A stretch of DNA of 64,000 bases, taken from NCBI GenBank assembly GCA_037042185.1, contig JAXQJY010000027.1, forward strand, positions 3,038,001 to 3,102,000. The letters are read 5' to 3'. The notes below the pieces were generated by a model. The model saw only the letters and a program-made list of their open reading frames with translations, had not been told where the DNA came from and made no database searches. The stretch is from Sordariomycetes sp. S80-01Y. Taxonomy: Eukaryota; Ascomycota; Sordariomycetes. This document shows positions 30,994 through 42,102 of the stretch, piece by piece (the first letter of the stretch is position 1; each line of letters starts with the position of its first letter). A program made the position numbers and the translations under genes.

Positions 30994-31726
30994 GTTGCGC
31001 AATCCGGTTGATGATGTGCTTGTTTTGTTTGGTTGGGCTGTAGGGAGTGTTGTCCGGAGAGACACACCCAATGGTACGATGGAGGGGTTGGATCTGGAAT
31101 TTTTGGCGGGGCACCTCGGACAGTGTTGGCGTACAGTAGATGACTTTGTGCACCGTCTTGAGCACTGTATTCCCTCGATTCAACCTCTCTATCCTGCACA
31201 TGCAGCATCAAAGCCTTCATGTAAGCAATGGTACTTGTGCGAATCTAAGAAAAGGTGTGCTATATCGATACGCATTACCTTTTCCGGACGTTTGCCATCG
31301 GCCGACGGGGATTTGATCCAGGCAGGGCTCAGGTGTCCTCCGTAACGGTGATCTTGACCATCCCGACAAGCCGCTCCGGCCATTCAGATCACAATTTCAC
31401 TGCTCTCCTATGGTTTCTCGAGATTCTAGAACGGCAGCAGTCAGATTTCATTCCGACCTCTGGCCCTGAGTTGGTCTTCTCGACAAGGCGCTGGTAACGT
31501 GCCAATTGCTTCACAGGGCATCGAGTGATGTCGCTCAGGATGGTTCGGAGACTTGAGGATTACGCGGTCTGCTGTTTTCCAGCAAAGATGCTTCAATGCG
31601 ACATGGCGAGTGATCACGGATCTATAAGTAAACGCCAGCGAGAATCAGCCCGACGAAATCTCACCCAGTTCTCGACACCCCTCGATAAACTCTGTTAACC
31701 CATCTAGCAACTTCAAGTTGGTCAAC
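30994..31726. promoter_or_regulatory. Divergent upstream region of hem3 and the secreted Cys-rich gene
   Basis: No gene supported. A TATA-like element TATAAG at 31623-31628 sits about 100 bp before the start of the plus-strand secreted-protein gene. Confidence 0.5.
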
Positions 31727-32322
31727 ATGAAGCCAACACTCGCTTTTCTAGGGCTCATTGGGTCGGTTATAGCTATCCCTCAGGATCCCCCTGAGGACCC
31801 TCCAGAGCTGCCGCCACCAGCCGACGACCCTCCTGCACCGATTCCCCCTCCCGAGGATCCAGGTGAGCCTGGCGATGACCCGCCGCCTTCAACTATCCTC
31901 ACGCCTCCAGCTCCCACGGAAACTGGAGCCCCTGGGCAGGGCCCAATCTGCCAGTGCGGATATACCTACTGTGCTTCGGTCCTGATGGCCATGAGTAAGT
32001 CAACCTTATCGGCTCACTCAGAATCAGCACCTGACTAGAAGCAGAGGTCCCGTGGTCTGAGGACCGTCTTGCCGAAGCGTATTGTTCGACCCCAAATGCA
32101 GCCTGTAGCGACGGCAGCGAGCCGGCCAACAACGTCACCGAAAGTCTGTTCATCTGCCTCTGCGATGGCGAGAACGATGAACTCGGTACCGATCTTGATT
32201 TGCTCTGCGGATGCGATGCTTGCCTAGTCCTCGGTCCGGATTACCGTGGACGGTGCCAGACACCTTGCAGCTCGGGGTCTTGCCACAGCAAGTCTGACGG
32301 AAGCGGTGGGTGGTTCTCATGA
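31727..32322 (+). CDS. Small secreted cysteine-rich protein with a Pro/Asp/Glu-rich N-terminus (candidate effector)
   Basis: Start ATG at 31727; exon 1 31727-31994, intron 31995-32038 (GTAAGT...CTGACTAG, 44 nt), exon 2 32039-32322; 183 aa. The first 16 residues (MKPTLAFLGLIGSVIA) are a signal peptide. The mature N-terminus is a 55-residue proline-rich acidic tract (QDPPEDPPELPPP, PPPEDPGEPGDDPPP), and the rest holds 13 cysteines in spacings such as CQCGYTYC, CLC, and CGCDAC, ending CQTPCSSGSC. One N-glycosylation sequon lies in NNVT. A pattern of secreted, small, Cys-rich and single short intron fits fungal effectors or cell-surface proteins. I recognise no family; the odd cysteine number implies one free or intermolecular thiol. 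Confidence 0.75.
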
Positions 32323-33296
32323 GGGGAATTGGGGCAGGATACGTAGCAGTCTACGGGAAAACAGCACAGCGATGGAGGATGGGCGATCTGGGGACGCCGA
32401 AACTACACGCCTGCGATTGAACTTGTTCAATGGAGCGGTTGATCTTCCGGAACCAGGGTGCCTTATTCGCAGGATGCATAACAGCGAGATATCCGCGCGA
32501 GTTAGCCCTTGGTCTCTTCCAGAAACAGAATGAGTATCGTTATGAAATCACAGCTCAAACCCCGGTGATGAAGATTATCCTTCGCTTTAGGTCAGCAACG
32601 CAGGGTAAGATCACGGCCGGAGCTCCGGTCGAGATGGCTGGAGAGGAAGGACAACAACCAACAAGACACCACATGAGCAAATGCAATCTGAATCACGTCA
32701 ACAGATGGCACAGACTTGAACAATCCAAAACAGCAGGTGACATTGATGTCTATTCGCGGCACGGCCAAGCTCTTCGGCCTTGAATCCTCCCCGCTTCTCC
32801 GCATCCGAGTCCCTCCCAGCCCCGCCCCCAGGTTTTAGCTCGGGAACCCCCCACAGTGACTGTCATTGATCAGATCACCTCCTCCTCCTCCACCTCCTCG
32901 TCCCTCCTGCAGCGCAGATCAGCCTGTTCAGTTCGGAGTCCACCGCTCCAATTCACCGAGAGCAACGCACCTGAGACGCGACGCTCGAGAGGGGAAGCGC
33001 TGGCCCGCCATTCCAGTCCATCTGCACACCATCTCCCTCTCGCGCCCTTTCTCCTCACTCTGCTTCTCTTCCCTCGCCCCCTCACACGCTACCCATCCGG
33101 CCAACCGAGTGCGTTTCCTCCCGGTGGCACATTTGACTTTGAGGCTTCCACGTGCCTGGCGTACACGAAGCCCTCGACCTGGTGCCGGCTCCGTTGTCTA
33201 TTCGTCATTGCCGCCAACTCTTCTCCTTACTTGTAGCTCCCGGGCGCACTGCTAGATTCAACGCAGATGATATCGCCTGCGTAAACGGGTGTCGTG
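32323..33296. other. Intergenic and leader of the transhydrogenase gene
   Basis: No gene supported in 32323-32820. From about 32875 to 33240 the plus strand is pyrimidine-rich (CCTCCTCC runs, then CTCTCGCGCCC), consistent with a core promoter and leader. Confidence 0.5.
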
Positions 33297-36200
33297 ATGG
33301 CGTCGTACACTGTGCGCCCGTTGGCTGTAGAGCTTTCGTGCGCGCCCAAGTTGGCGAAGTTGTCCTTCAAGTGTAAGCTTTGCCTACGACCCCGAGCGTG
33401 AGAGGCCCAGAACTAACTCTGCAAGATGCAGCTACTCCAGTTCTAGGAGCCAAAGGCCGAAACTGGCACAACACATTCAGCAAAGCGACATCTTGCGCCC
33501 TCATCACTTCCGCGAGGCCGCTGTCGCTCATCCGCCATCCCGCTGCTCCTCTCAGGCCTTACTCGACGGACAAGTCCTCTGCCGAGGAGGCAAAGATTGT
33601 CCCGCCCACGAAGCCCTACGCAGACCTCACCGTTGGAGTCCCAACCGAAATCTTCCCGGGGGAGCGACGCGTGGCCATCACACCACAGAACGTGGCTCTG
33701 CTCCTCAAGAAGGGTTGGGGCAAGGTCCTGGTCCAAAGAGGCGCGGGATCTGCCGCTGATTTCCTGGATGAGGCCTACACGGACGCCGGCGCGACGCTTG
33801 TTGACGGTGCAGGCGATGTCTGGTCGCAAGCTGATGTCGTTCTCAAGGTCAGAAGCCCCGCAAAGGAAGAGGTCGAGAGCATCAAAGCCAAGCAGACCAT
33901 CATCTCTTTCCTGCAGCCTGCGCAGAACAAGGAACTCGTCGATGCAATCGCTACCAAGGGCGCAACGAGCTTTGCCATGGACATGATTCCACGTATCTCG
34001 AGGGCTCAGGTCTTCGACGCATTGAGCTCCATGGCCAACATTGCTGGGTACAAAGCTGTTCTTGAAGCATCCAACAACTTCGGCCGTTTCCTCACGGGTC
34101 AGGTTACCGCCGCTGGAAAGATTCCGCCCTGCAAAGTCCTCGTTATTGGCGCCGGTGTCGCCGGCCTGTCCGCCATTGCCACCGCTCGACGTCTCGGAGC
34201 TGTTGTTCGCGGATTTGATACCCGCCCTGCCACTCGCGAGCAAGTCCAATCTCTCGGTGCCGAATTCATCGAAGTTGAGCTCAAGGAGGACGGCTCTGGC
34301 GCAGGTGGCTACGCCAAAGAAATGAGTAAGGAGTTCATCGACGCGGAGATGAAGCTCTTCAAGGACCAAGCCAAGGAAGTCGACATCATCATCACCACGG
34401 CACTCATCCCGGGCAAGCCCGCGCCGAAGTTGATTAAGAAGGAAGCCTTGGACGTTATGAAGCCTGGCAGTGTCGTGGTGGATCTCGCGGCTGAGGCTGG
34501 CGGTAACTGTGAGGCGACTGTCAAGAACCAGCTCGCCATGTACAAGGACGTCAAAGTCATTGGATACACAGATTTGCCTTCTCGCCTGCCGACGCAGTCC
34601 TCCACACTGTACTCCAACAACATCACCAAGTTCTTGCTTTCGATGACGCCCAAGGACAAGGAATTCGGTATTGATCTCAATGACGAAGTCGTCCGTGGTG
34701 CCATAGTCACCCAGGATGGCGACGTGCTCCCTCCCGCACCCCGTCCAGCGCCCCCTCCTGCCCCCGCGCAAGCCGCTGCTCCTGAAGTCAAGGTCGAAGT
34801 CAAGGAGCTCACGCCGTGGCAGAAGACCTCACGAGAGGTGGCTGGTGTCACCGGTGGCATGGGCACGATGCTCGCGCTTGGCAAGTTCACGAGTCCCTTG
34901 TTCATGGGTAATGCCTTCACCTTCGCACTTGCGAGTCTGATTGGATACCGCGTCGTCTGGGGTGTTCAGCCTGCTCTGCACTCCCCGCTCATGAGCGTCA
35001 CCAACGCCATTTCTGGAATGGTCGGCGTTGGAGGTCTGTTCATCCTCGGAGGTGGATTCCTTCCGGAGACGATCCCCCAAGCATTTGGCGCGGCCAGTGT
35101 GTTGCTTGCCTTCGTCAACGTCGGCGGTGGATTCATCGTGACAAAGAGAATGCTGGACATGTTTAGACGAGCTACTGATCCACCGGAATACCCTTGGCTG
35201 TACGCCATCCCAGCTGTTGTCTGTGGTGGAGGCTTCCTCGCCGCTGCTAGCACTGGTGCGGCCGGCCTTGTCCAGGCAGGTTATCTGGTCAGCTCTGTTC
35301 TTTGCATCGGATCCTTGACTGGTCTTGCATCCCAGACAACTGCTCGCATGGGCAATATGCTCGGTATGCTCGGTGTGGGCACTGGTGTTCTTGCAAGTCT
35401 GCTCGCCGCCGGCTTCACGCCCGAGGTCCTCACTCAATTTGGGGTTCTGGCTGGTCTCGGTACCCTCGCTGGCTTCCTCATCGGCAAGCGCATCACGCCC
35501 ACTGACCTCCCCCAGACTGTGGCAGCGCTCCATTCCGTGGTTGGTCTCGCAGCCGTCCTCACGAGCATTGGCAGCGTGATGGGGCACATCGATGACATCT
35601 CTACCTTGCACATGGTCAGCGGATACCTCGGCGTGCTTATCGGAGGTATCACCTTCACCGGCTCCATCATAGCGTTCATGAAGCTGGCCGGAAAGATGAA
35701 GTCGAAGCCAGCCGTTATACCGGGACGACACTGGATCAATGGTGGCCTCCTGACAGCGAACGCGGCGACGATGGGAGCTTTCATCACCATGGCTCCTGGA
35801 GCGCCCCTGATAGCGGCTGGTGCCCTGGCTGGAAACACCATCATGAGTTTCATCAAGGGCTACACAACGACCGCTGCCATCGGAGGAGCAGACATGCCTG
35901 TCGTCATCACTGTCCTGAACGCATACTCTGGCTTCGCTCTGGTAGCTGAAGGCTTTATGCTCGACAATCCTTTGCTCACCACCGTGGGTGCACTGATAGG
36001 CGTATCTGGTTCGATTCTATCGTACATCATGTGCGTGGCCATGAACAGGTCCCTGACGAATGTTCTGTTTGGTGGTTTGTCCACTCCGACGGCTGTGCAA
36101 GAATACAAACCTCAGGGAGAGGTGACGCAAACATCGGTGGACGATCTCTCCGATGCTCTCCTCAATTCGGAGTCCGTCATCTTCATAGTGGGATACGGCA

Positions 36201-36746
36201 TGGCGGTGGCGAAGGCCCAGTACGCCATATCCAACATCGTGGAGATGCTCCGCAAGAAGGGCATAACCGTACGCTTCGCCATCCACCCCGTCGCCGGCCG
36301 CATGCCCGGTCAATGCAATGTGCTGCTGGCCGAGGCGAGCGTGCCTTACGACATCGTGCTGGAGATGGATGAGATCAATGACGATTTCCCTGAGACCGAT
36401 TTGGCGGTAGTGATTGGGGCCAACGACACGGTGAACCCCATCGCCATGGAGAAGGGCAGCGCCATTGAGGGGATGCCGGTGCTGCATGCGTGGAAGGCCA
36501 AACAGGTCGTCATCATGAAGAGGAGCTTGGGCAGCGGATACGGCGAGTCCCCTTTTGTCAATTGATACGGTCTCTTGCTAACCGAAGAGCAGCTGATGTC
36601 CCGAACCCGATGTTCTACATGCCCAACGCAAAGATGTTGTTCGGCGATGCAAAGACGTCCTGCGAAGGTAAGAATTGCTCCTTCTTAGGACTGGAGCCCG
36701 CTAACAGGCCTTAGCCATCAAAACTTCCGTAGAAGGCAAGCTCTAG
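33297..36746 (+). CDS. Proton-translocating NAD(P)+ transhydrogenase, mitochondrial
   Basis: Four exons fit: 33297-33372, 33426-36542, 36593-36667 and 36715-36746, giving about 1099 aa. Introns: 33373-33425 (GTAAGC...GCAAG, branch ACTAAC), 36543-36592 starting with GC (GCGAGT...GAGCAG) and 36668-36714. After a presequence, domain I (NAD binding) has [17 protein letters not shown] and [20 protein letters not shown]; domain II has a dozen or so transmembrane helices ([10 protein letters not shown] to YIMCVAMN); domain III (NADP binding) has [18 protein letters not shown] and [18 protein letters not shown]. The end, [13 protein letters not shown] then [19 protein letters not shown], is the family's conserved tail, recovered only by splicing. 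It couples inner-membrane proton entry to NADPH formation. Confidence 0.93.
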
Positions 36747-37009
36747 ACCTGATTTCGTCTCATTTAGTTGCGTCTTTCGCATATACTGCGCTTCGTTTAG
36801 CTGAATTGAATGTCCAGAGGAACAGTTCGCTTGATTTTTCCAAAGCGCGACTGTCCTCGGCACCATCACGTAGCTCGCTACAAACCCGAATATCATGATG
36901 TTGACATATTGAATTGCTCAATCGTAGGTGACGACCTTCCTCTTCTATTCGCCCATTCGTCCTGTATATACACGTGCTGGTCTCCTGCTGCCCTTGATCG
37001 CCGTTCCCT

Positions 37010-37474
37010 CTATGATCGCGGAGTAGCGACCGGCTCCCACGCCGTCATCTTTGGCTTTGTTCTGTGCCACGTTAGTTTCTGTCATGCTAAGCTGTGTGAG
37101 TACTGGTCCACATACGTGCTGTACGTCTTGAAAGCGCCCCTCGTCATCGTGAGGTTGGGCTTAGGCAGCTGACTCTCGAACGCCCTCGTACCCGCTTGCA
37201 TCAAGCGGTCCTCGGTCGGGGGCTTGTCCACCAGGTAGCTCATCCAGGCATGCCAGCCGGGCTCGATCTGGGCGGCGTCGTAGTCGTGCTTGGCGTACTC
37301 GACCCAGCGTGTGCGCAGCGGCAATTCCTCCAGGTTCTCGAAGAACTTGTTGCCGGCGCGGTCTTTGCCGATCAGCGTGCCGGCCTTGGTGTCGCCGATG
37401 TAGTACATCTGGACGATGTAGTCCTTGATGCCGACCTTCCAAAGGTTCTTGACGGTTCGGGTGATTGTCGACAT
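37010..37474 (-). CDS. NADH:ubiquinone oxidoreductase accessory subunit NDUFA12 (B17.2 type)
   Basis: Exon 1 is 37474-37116, intron 37115-37062 (GTATGT, branch ACTAAC, CACAG), exon 2 37061-37010; 136 aa. The protein begins MSTITRTVKNLWKVGIKDYI and has the family core TLIGKDRAGNKFFEN, LPLRTRWVEYAKHDYDAAQI and PGWHAWMSYLVDKPPTED. Splicing gives the conserved C-terminus TYSTTKPKMTAWEPV; reading through the intron instead gives an atypical end. It is an accessory subunit on the matrix arm of mitochondrial complex I (the N. crassa 13.4 kDa subunit). It diverges from PGS1. Confidence 0.93.
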
Positions 37475-37703
37475 GGTGGGCGAGTGGGAGGGGAGGCTCG
37501 AATTCGGGATGACGATTGGGGGGAGGGAGAAGTTGAGGTCGGCGGTGATGGTATTGGATTGCCCGCCTGGCGGAAGAAGGTCGGATGATTATTTTTGATG
37601 ACGATGACTGGGTGGCGGTTGAGATCGGCTCCACTCAAAAGTCAAGCTCCAGCATGCGACCATCACCTCTTCAACACCATTGTGCTCACGGACATTTCTC
37701 CAA

Positions 37704-39296
37704 ATGTTCACCAGAGCTTGTGCGCGCTGCGCAGGCCGCGCTCGATCGTCCCCAATTGGAAGGATCAGGGTCCCCTCTGCCGCACGATCGCAATGCCGAC
37801 GGTACAGCAGCAGCGCTGGTGCTCAAGCCGCGCCTGGCCAAACATCCAGCGCAGCAGTCTTCGCTCCCTTCGTTAGCGAGCTGGACAGAATAGCACCGAG
37901 CTTCGATATTCGAGGAGATCAGGTGGAGATCATACAGACGCCGGCCGAGTTCTACGAGACCCTCAAGGACCGAATCAAGAATGCCAAGCGACGCATCTTC
38001 CTGTCCACGCTGTACATCGGCAAGACAGAGCGCGAACTCCTCGACACCCTCCGCGACGCCCTCCGTCGAAACCCCGAGCTTAAGCTCAGCATCCTTACAG
38101 ACGCACTTCGAGGGACTCGCGAAGCTCCCAAGCCGTCCTGCGCCTCTCTTCTCGCACCCTTGGTGGAGGAGTTCGGCGCGGGCAGGGTTGAGGTGCGCAT
38201 GTATCACACGCCGAACCTGACGGGCTTGAGAAAAAAGGCCGTGCCCAAAAGGATCAACGAGGGCTGGGGCTTGCAGCATATGAAGCTTTACGGGGTCGAT
38301 GACGAGATCATCATGTCCGGCGCGAACCTGTCAAACGACTACTTTACGAACCGCCAAGATCGGTACCACCTGTTCTCTTCGAAAGATGTCACAGACCACT
38401 TTTGGAGGATACATGAGGCTGTCGGAAATTTCAGCTTCCTGATAGAGCCGTCCAAAGAGCCAGCTGGCTTCGAGATGTCTTGGCCAGCATCGAATTCAGC
38501 ACCCTCGCCACTGGAGAAGCCGAAGACTTTTGTTGAGAGCACCACGAGGACACTGAAACCCCTCATAGAACTGTCGCCAACGTCGGCGCAGAAGTCGACA
38601 GAGTTCAAGGACACGAGGGTGTACATGCTGGCGCAGATGTCGCAGGTTATGAAGCCTGACACATCGACCGAGCTGCCTGCCATCACCCACATCCTCAAGA
38701 CCCTGTCTGCGCCCGAGTACAAATCGTCGTCTTGGACATTTACCGCTGGATACTTCAACCCTGCGCCGTCACTGACAAAGCTCTTGCTGGGGACGGCTTC
38801 TTCAGCAGGGACAAATACGGTCATTACGGCTGCGCCCGAGGCAAACGGGTTCTACAAATCCCCCGGTGTTTCCGGCATGTTGCCCGACGCCTACACTCTC
38901 CTGGCCCGCCGCTTTCTGACCGCGGTCCAACAAGCTGGCAAGCAAGACACGATTGCGCTGAAGGAGTGGCGGAAGGGAACTGTCGGCCAGCCCGGAGGCT
39001 GGACGTACCACGCCAAAGGGCTGTGGGTGACGCTACCTGGGGACTCAGATCCATCAATGGCCATAGTTGGCAGCTCAAACTACACCAAGCGCAGCTACTC
39101 ACACGACCTCGAGGTCGGCGCTCTCCTGGTCACCAAGGACCAGGGGTTGAAGAAGAGGCTCGGCGACGAGCAGCGATGGCTGCAAGATCACGCAGCGCCA
39201 GTCACCCAGGATGACTTCTCGAGGACAGAACGAAGGGTCGGAATTCATGTACGGATAGCAATGTGGATTGTGAAAGCCGTTGGAGGAGCACTGTAA
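37704..39296 (+). CDS. pgs1: CDP-diacylglycerol-glycerol-3-phosphate 3-phosphatidyltransferase (PGP synthase), mitochondrial
   Basis: The first ATG in frame is at 37704 (MFTRACARCAGRARSS...), a basic, acid-free mitochondrial presequence; 530 aa, no introns. The PLD-superfamily layout of eukaryotic Pgs1 is present: RIFLSTLYIGKTERELLDTL, LTDALRGTREAPKPSC, the first HKD motif HMKLYGVDDEIIMSGANLSN, and the second HAKGLWVTLPGDSDPSM...IVGSSNYTKRS. The enzyme makes phosphatidylglycerophosphate, the committed precursor of phosphatidylglycerol and cardiolipin in the inner membrane. The spacer of about 150 residues between the two HKD motifs is Ser/Thr/Pro-rich in part (SAPSPLEKPKTF). Confidence 0.95.
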   Translation: MFTRACARCAGRARSSPIGRIRVPSAARSQCRRYSSSAGAQAAPGQTSSAAVFAPFVSELDRIAPSFDIRGDQVEIIQTPAEFYETLKDRIKNAKRRIFLSTLYIGKTERELLDTLRDALRRNPELKLSILTDALRGTREAPKPSCASLLAPLVEEFGAGRVEVRMYHTPNLTGLRKKAVPKRINEGWGLQHMKLYGVDDEIIMSGANLSNDYFTNRQDRYHLFSSKDVTDHFWRIHEAVGNFSFLIEPSKEPAGFEMSWPASNSAPSPLEKPKTFVESTTRTLKPLIELSPTSAQKSTEFKDTRVYMLAQMSQVMKPDTSTELPAITHILKTLSAPEYKSSSWTFTAGYFNPAPSLTKLLLGTASSAGTNTVITAAPEANGFYKSPGVSGMLPDAYTLLARRFLTAVQQAGKQDTIALKEWRKGTVGQPGGWTYHAKGLWVTLPGDSDPSMAIVGSSNYTKRSYSHDLEVGALLVTKDQGLKKRLGDEQRWLQDHAAPVTQDDFSRTERRVGIHVRIAMWIVKAVGGAL

Positions 39297-39445
39297 CTTG
39301 GCAGCGTCAGCCTTTATTATACCATCCGAGCGAGATGCGGGCATAGACGGATACCCCATTGTGTAATTGTCATTTCGATGAACATAGAAAAGCCCAAAGT
39401 CTCTTTTACAGAGTTGTACATATAATACATCTAAAATCCGCGGTC

Positions 39446-40475
39446 TCATGCACCAATGACCTTGACACCGCTCTCCGGCCCCTGCTCCTTAAATCCGTTG
39501 ATGACGACGCTGGACACCAAATCGCTCTGGTGGCTCTCGATCATCTCCTTGAGCACGCTCCTCTCTATGACGACCCTGCCCGTCTCCAGCAAGTCCTTGA
39601 CGTCTACGTCGTCGTACACCAGCGACCTGCCGTCCTTGGGGTTCAGGTCCATGGCCTCAAATAGCCTCTTCCTCTCATCCTGGGTGACGAACAGCGTCCT
39701 CCCGTGATCTTGCCCCCAGTGCAGAGCGTCCAGGACGCCACGCATATACTTGGCAATGTACGCCTCCTCCAGGACCCTGTCGCCCTGAGCGGCGTTCTTG
39801 AAGATGCCCATCTTGACCATCTTTTCGAACTCGGAGGGGAGGTTCAGCTCCATGCCGTCCTCGCACACGACCAGCTCGCCCCGTCTATACCTGTAGCTCA
39901 GGGCCGTGCGCCACGCCTTGTCGTAGACCTTCTTGTTCAGCCTGGTCGAGAAGTCGCGGTGCCTCGGCCCGTGGGCCTTACCACCACCCCTCAGGATCGG
40001 ACTTCCAGCGTCTCCCTGACGCGCCCGACCGCTACCCTTCTGCGGCCTCAGCTTGCGGCCCGACGCCTTGATCTCGTACCGGTTCTTGGCGTGGGCTGTA
40101 CCCTGGCGGTGGCTGTCGCCCTCGTACACCACGGCGAGGTGGAGTAGGTCGCGACGCAGCGGCAGGTAGAGGTGCTCGACAGACCACTGCTCGAGGGCCT
40201 TGGGTTCGAGGGAGGGGAAGGCGTGGACGGTGAGGGGGACGGTGGATGTGGGCGCCCAGGACTGGATGAGCTGGTTCGTCGAAGCGGCGCGCGTGATGTG
40301 TGTAGTGGGAGTCGTGGCTTCGGTGGCCAACGATCTGGTGAAGGTTCTGAGGTGCGATGGCTGTCTCGTTAGTCTTCGAGGTCCCCTGGTGCAGGAGGGA
40401 GAATCAACGCACCTTGTTCGCAATCCTCAGAGAGCTCAATGCCTCAGAGAGACATTTTACGCCGTTTTGCGCCAT
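39446..40475 (-). CDS. Mitochondrial large-subunit ribosomal protein uL4m
   Basis: Exon 1 is 40475-40413 (MAQNGVKCLSEALSSLRIANK), intron 40412-40361 (GTGCGT, branch GACTAACGA, GACAG), exon 2 40360-39446; 325 aa. The uL4 core is present: GTAHAKNRYEIKASGRKLRP followed by QKGSGRARQGDAGSPILRGG and KAHGPRHRDFSTRLNKKV, the basic loop that reaches the exit tunnel. The C-terminus has the Rossmann-like part with LFVTQDERKRLFEAMDLNP. This is yeast Yml6, an early-binding large-subunit protein. It shares a 265-bp divergent promoter with the mL38 gene. Confidence 0.93.
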
Positions 40476-40740
40476 GACGCCCGTCCTGAATCTGATTGAT
40501 CGAGACAGTCGCAGTGGTGGTCGACGGATGGAGCGACGGTTGAGGTCGAAAAAGTGACGACCAGGAGAATCGGCGCGTCCAATCCGAGCCGCGCTCCCCC
40601 GAAAATTAAAGTGGAGTCCTCGCGCGACACTTCGCATCCCAACTTTTTCGGGCGATGAGAAGCTGCGAGGAGCATCTAAACTTCGATCACCAACGTCACC
40701 CCTCCCGCCCCAATTCCCAGCCACAGGCGTCGCAGCAGCA
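40476..40740. promoter_or_regulatory. Bidirectional promoter of two mitoribosomal genes
   Basis: These 265 bp separate the start codons of uL4m (minus) and mL38 (plus), both large-subunit mitoribosomal proteins, so one regulatory region probably serves both. No classical TATA box is seen; an AAAATTAAAG stretch at about 40600-40609 is the AT-richest part. Confidence 0.6.
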
Positions 40741-42102
40741 ATGTCGCGAGCCCAGGTCGCCATGCGGCCGCTGGGGAGGAAGATCCAGCTCGGCCTCCCC
40801 CAGGTCGGACGTCGGGGCCGCCCCGTCAAGGTCCAAAAACCGACCAGCCCGCTCGACAACGACCCGAATACTGTGGCCCCTGAGTGGGAGCAGTTCCTCA
40901 TCCAGCAGGGCCAGTTCCCCATCGGCTCGAGACGTCGACGAGTTGCGCTGAGGAACGTCCCCGACGGCGAGGCCGTGCCGTTCGAGCATCTGCCATACCA
41001 GTGCTTCCAGGAGGCGAGGAAGATCCTCGCGGCGGATCGAGAGGAGAAGGTGTCCAAGATTAAGCAGGAGCTGAACAAGATCGAGAAGCTGGAGGCTAGG
41101 GACCCGAAGGATGTCCAGGGCGGGCAGAACATGAAGGACACGAGGCTGGCAAGTCTGAGGAGGCACGTCGAGCAATTGAAGATCCAGGCCGACGTCAACG
41201 ACCCGGTAGTGAAGAAGAGGTTCGAGGACGGACTTGGTAAGCTATTCTTGCTCTCAATTTGCCGGGAGCGATGCTGATGACAACTAGGCGACATGAACAA
41301 GCCCATATACCGCTACTACGCCGAGCGCCGCTGGCGCGCCTACCAGCAGCGCTTGATATCCCAACGTATCGCCCAGTTCCACATCGTCCCCGACATCCTC
41401 CCCAAGCTGGAGCCCACTGCCGACGTGCAGCTCTACTTCCGCCAGAAGAAGTACGGCCCCGGCGAGATCATCAACTCGCTCACCACCGAGCGGCCGCCGA
41501 CCCTGCGCGCGCAGGTCTTCGACAAGGGCGAGAGGCTGGTGTCGGTGGTGGTCGTGGACGCCGACGTGCCGAACCCGGAGACGGACTCCTTTGAGAAGAG
41601 GGTCCACTACATCGCGAGCAACATCGAGCTGAGCCCCACCAAGACGAGCATCCCGCTGGGAGCCATCACGGACAAGGAGCAGCTCGGCCTGGACTGGCTG
41701 CCCGCGCACTCGCAGAAGGGCGCCCCGTACCACCGCATGGCCATCTTCCTCCTCGACCAAAACGGCAAGAAGCTCGACGCGACGGCCATCAACGAGCTGT
41801 ACAAGGCGCGCGACGGCTTCTCCCTCAAGTCCTTCCGCGACAAGTTCACCCTCACGCCCTTCGGCTTCACCATGTTCCGCACCGTCTGGGACGAGAACAT
41901 GGCCGCCGTCATGGTGCGCAACGGCCTCAAGGGCCACGGCATCGAGTTCAGGCCCACGCGCGTGCACAGCATGAAGCCCGTCATCAAGCCGCGGGGCTGG
42001 GAGGCCAAGAGGCAAGGGCCCAAGTACAGGCATCTCTGGAAGTACACCAAGAGGATCAGGGGCGTTTCCAACGCCAGGGGGTGGACCAAGAGGGGTCACT
42101 GA
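40741..42102 (+). CDS. Mitochondrial large-subunit ribosomal protein mL38 (PEBP-like)
   Basis: Exon 1 is 40741-41236, intron 41237-41287 (GTAAGC...AACTAG), exon 2 41288-42102; 436 aa. The N-terminus (MSRAQVAMRPLGRKIQLG) is basic. The protein has the mL38/Mrpl35 pattern: PYQCFQEARKIL, a long coiled helix, PIYRYYAERRWRAYQQRLIS, then a phosphatidylethanolamine-binding-protein-like fold (LVSVVVVDADVPNPETDSF, HYIASNIELSPTKTS, PYHRMAIFLLDQNG and DKFTLTPFGFTMFRTVWDE). It is a structural protein in the central protuberance of the mitochondrial ribosome. A GGAGCA repeat follows the stop. Confidence 0.92.

Noticed and set aside
33443-34771. 442-codon minus-strand frame opposite the transhydrogenase
   Set aside because: Antisense shadow; Gly/Asp/Leu-rich composition is the mirror of plus-strand codons.
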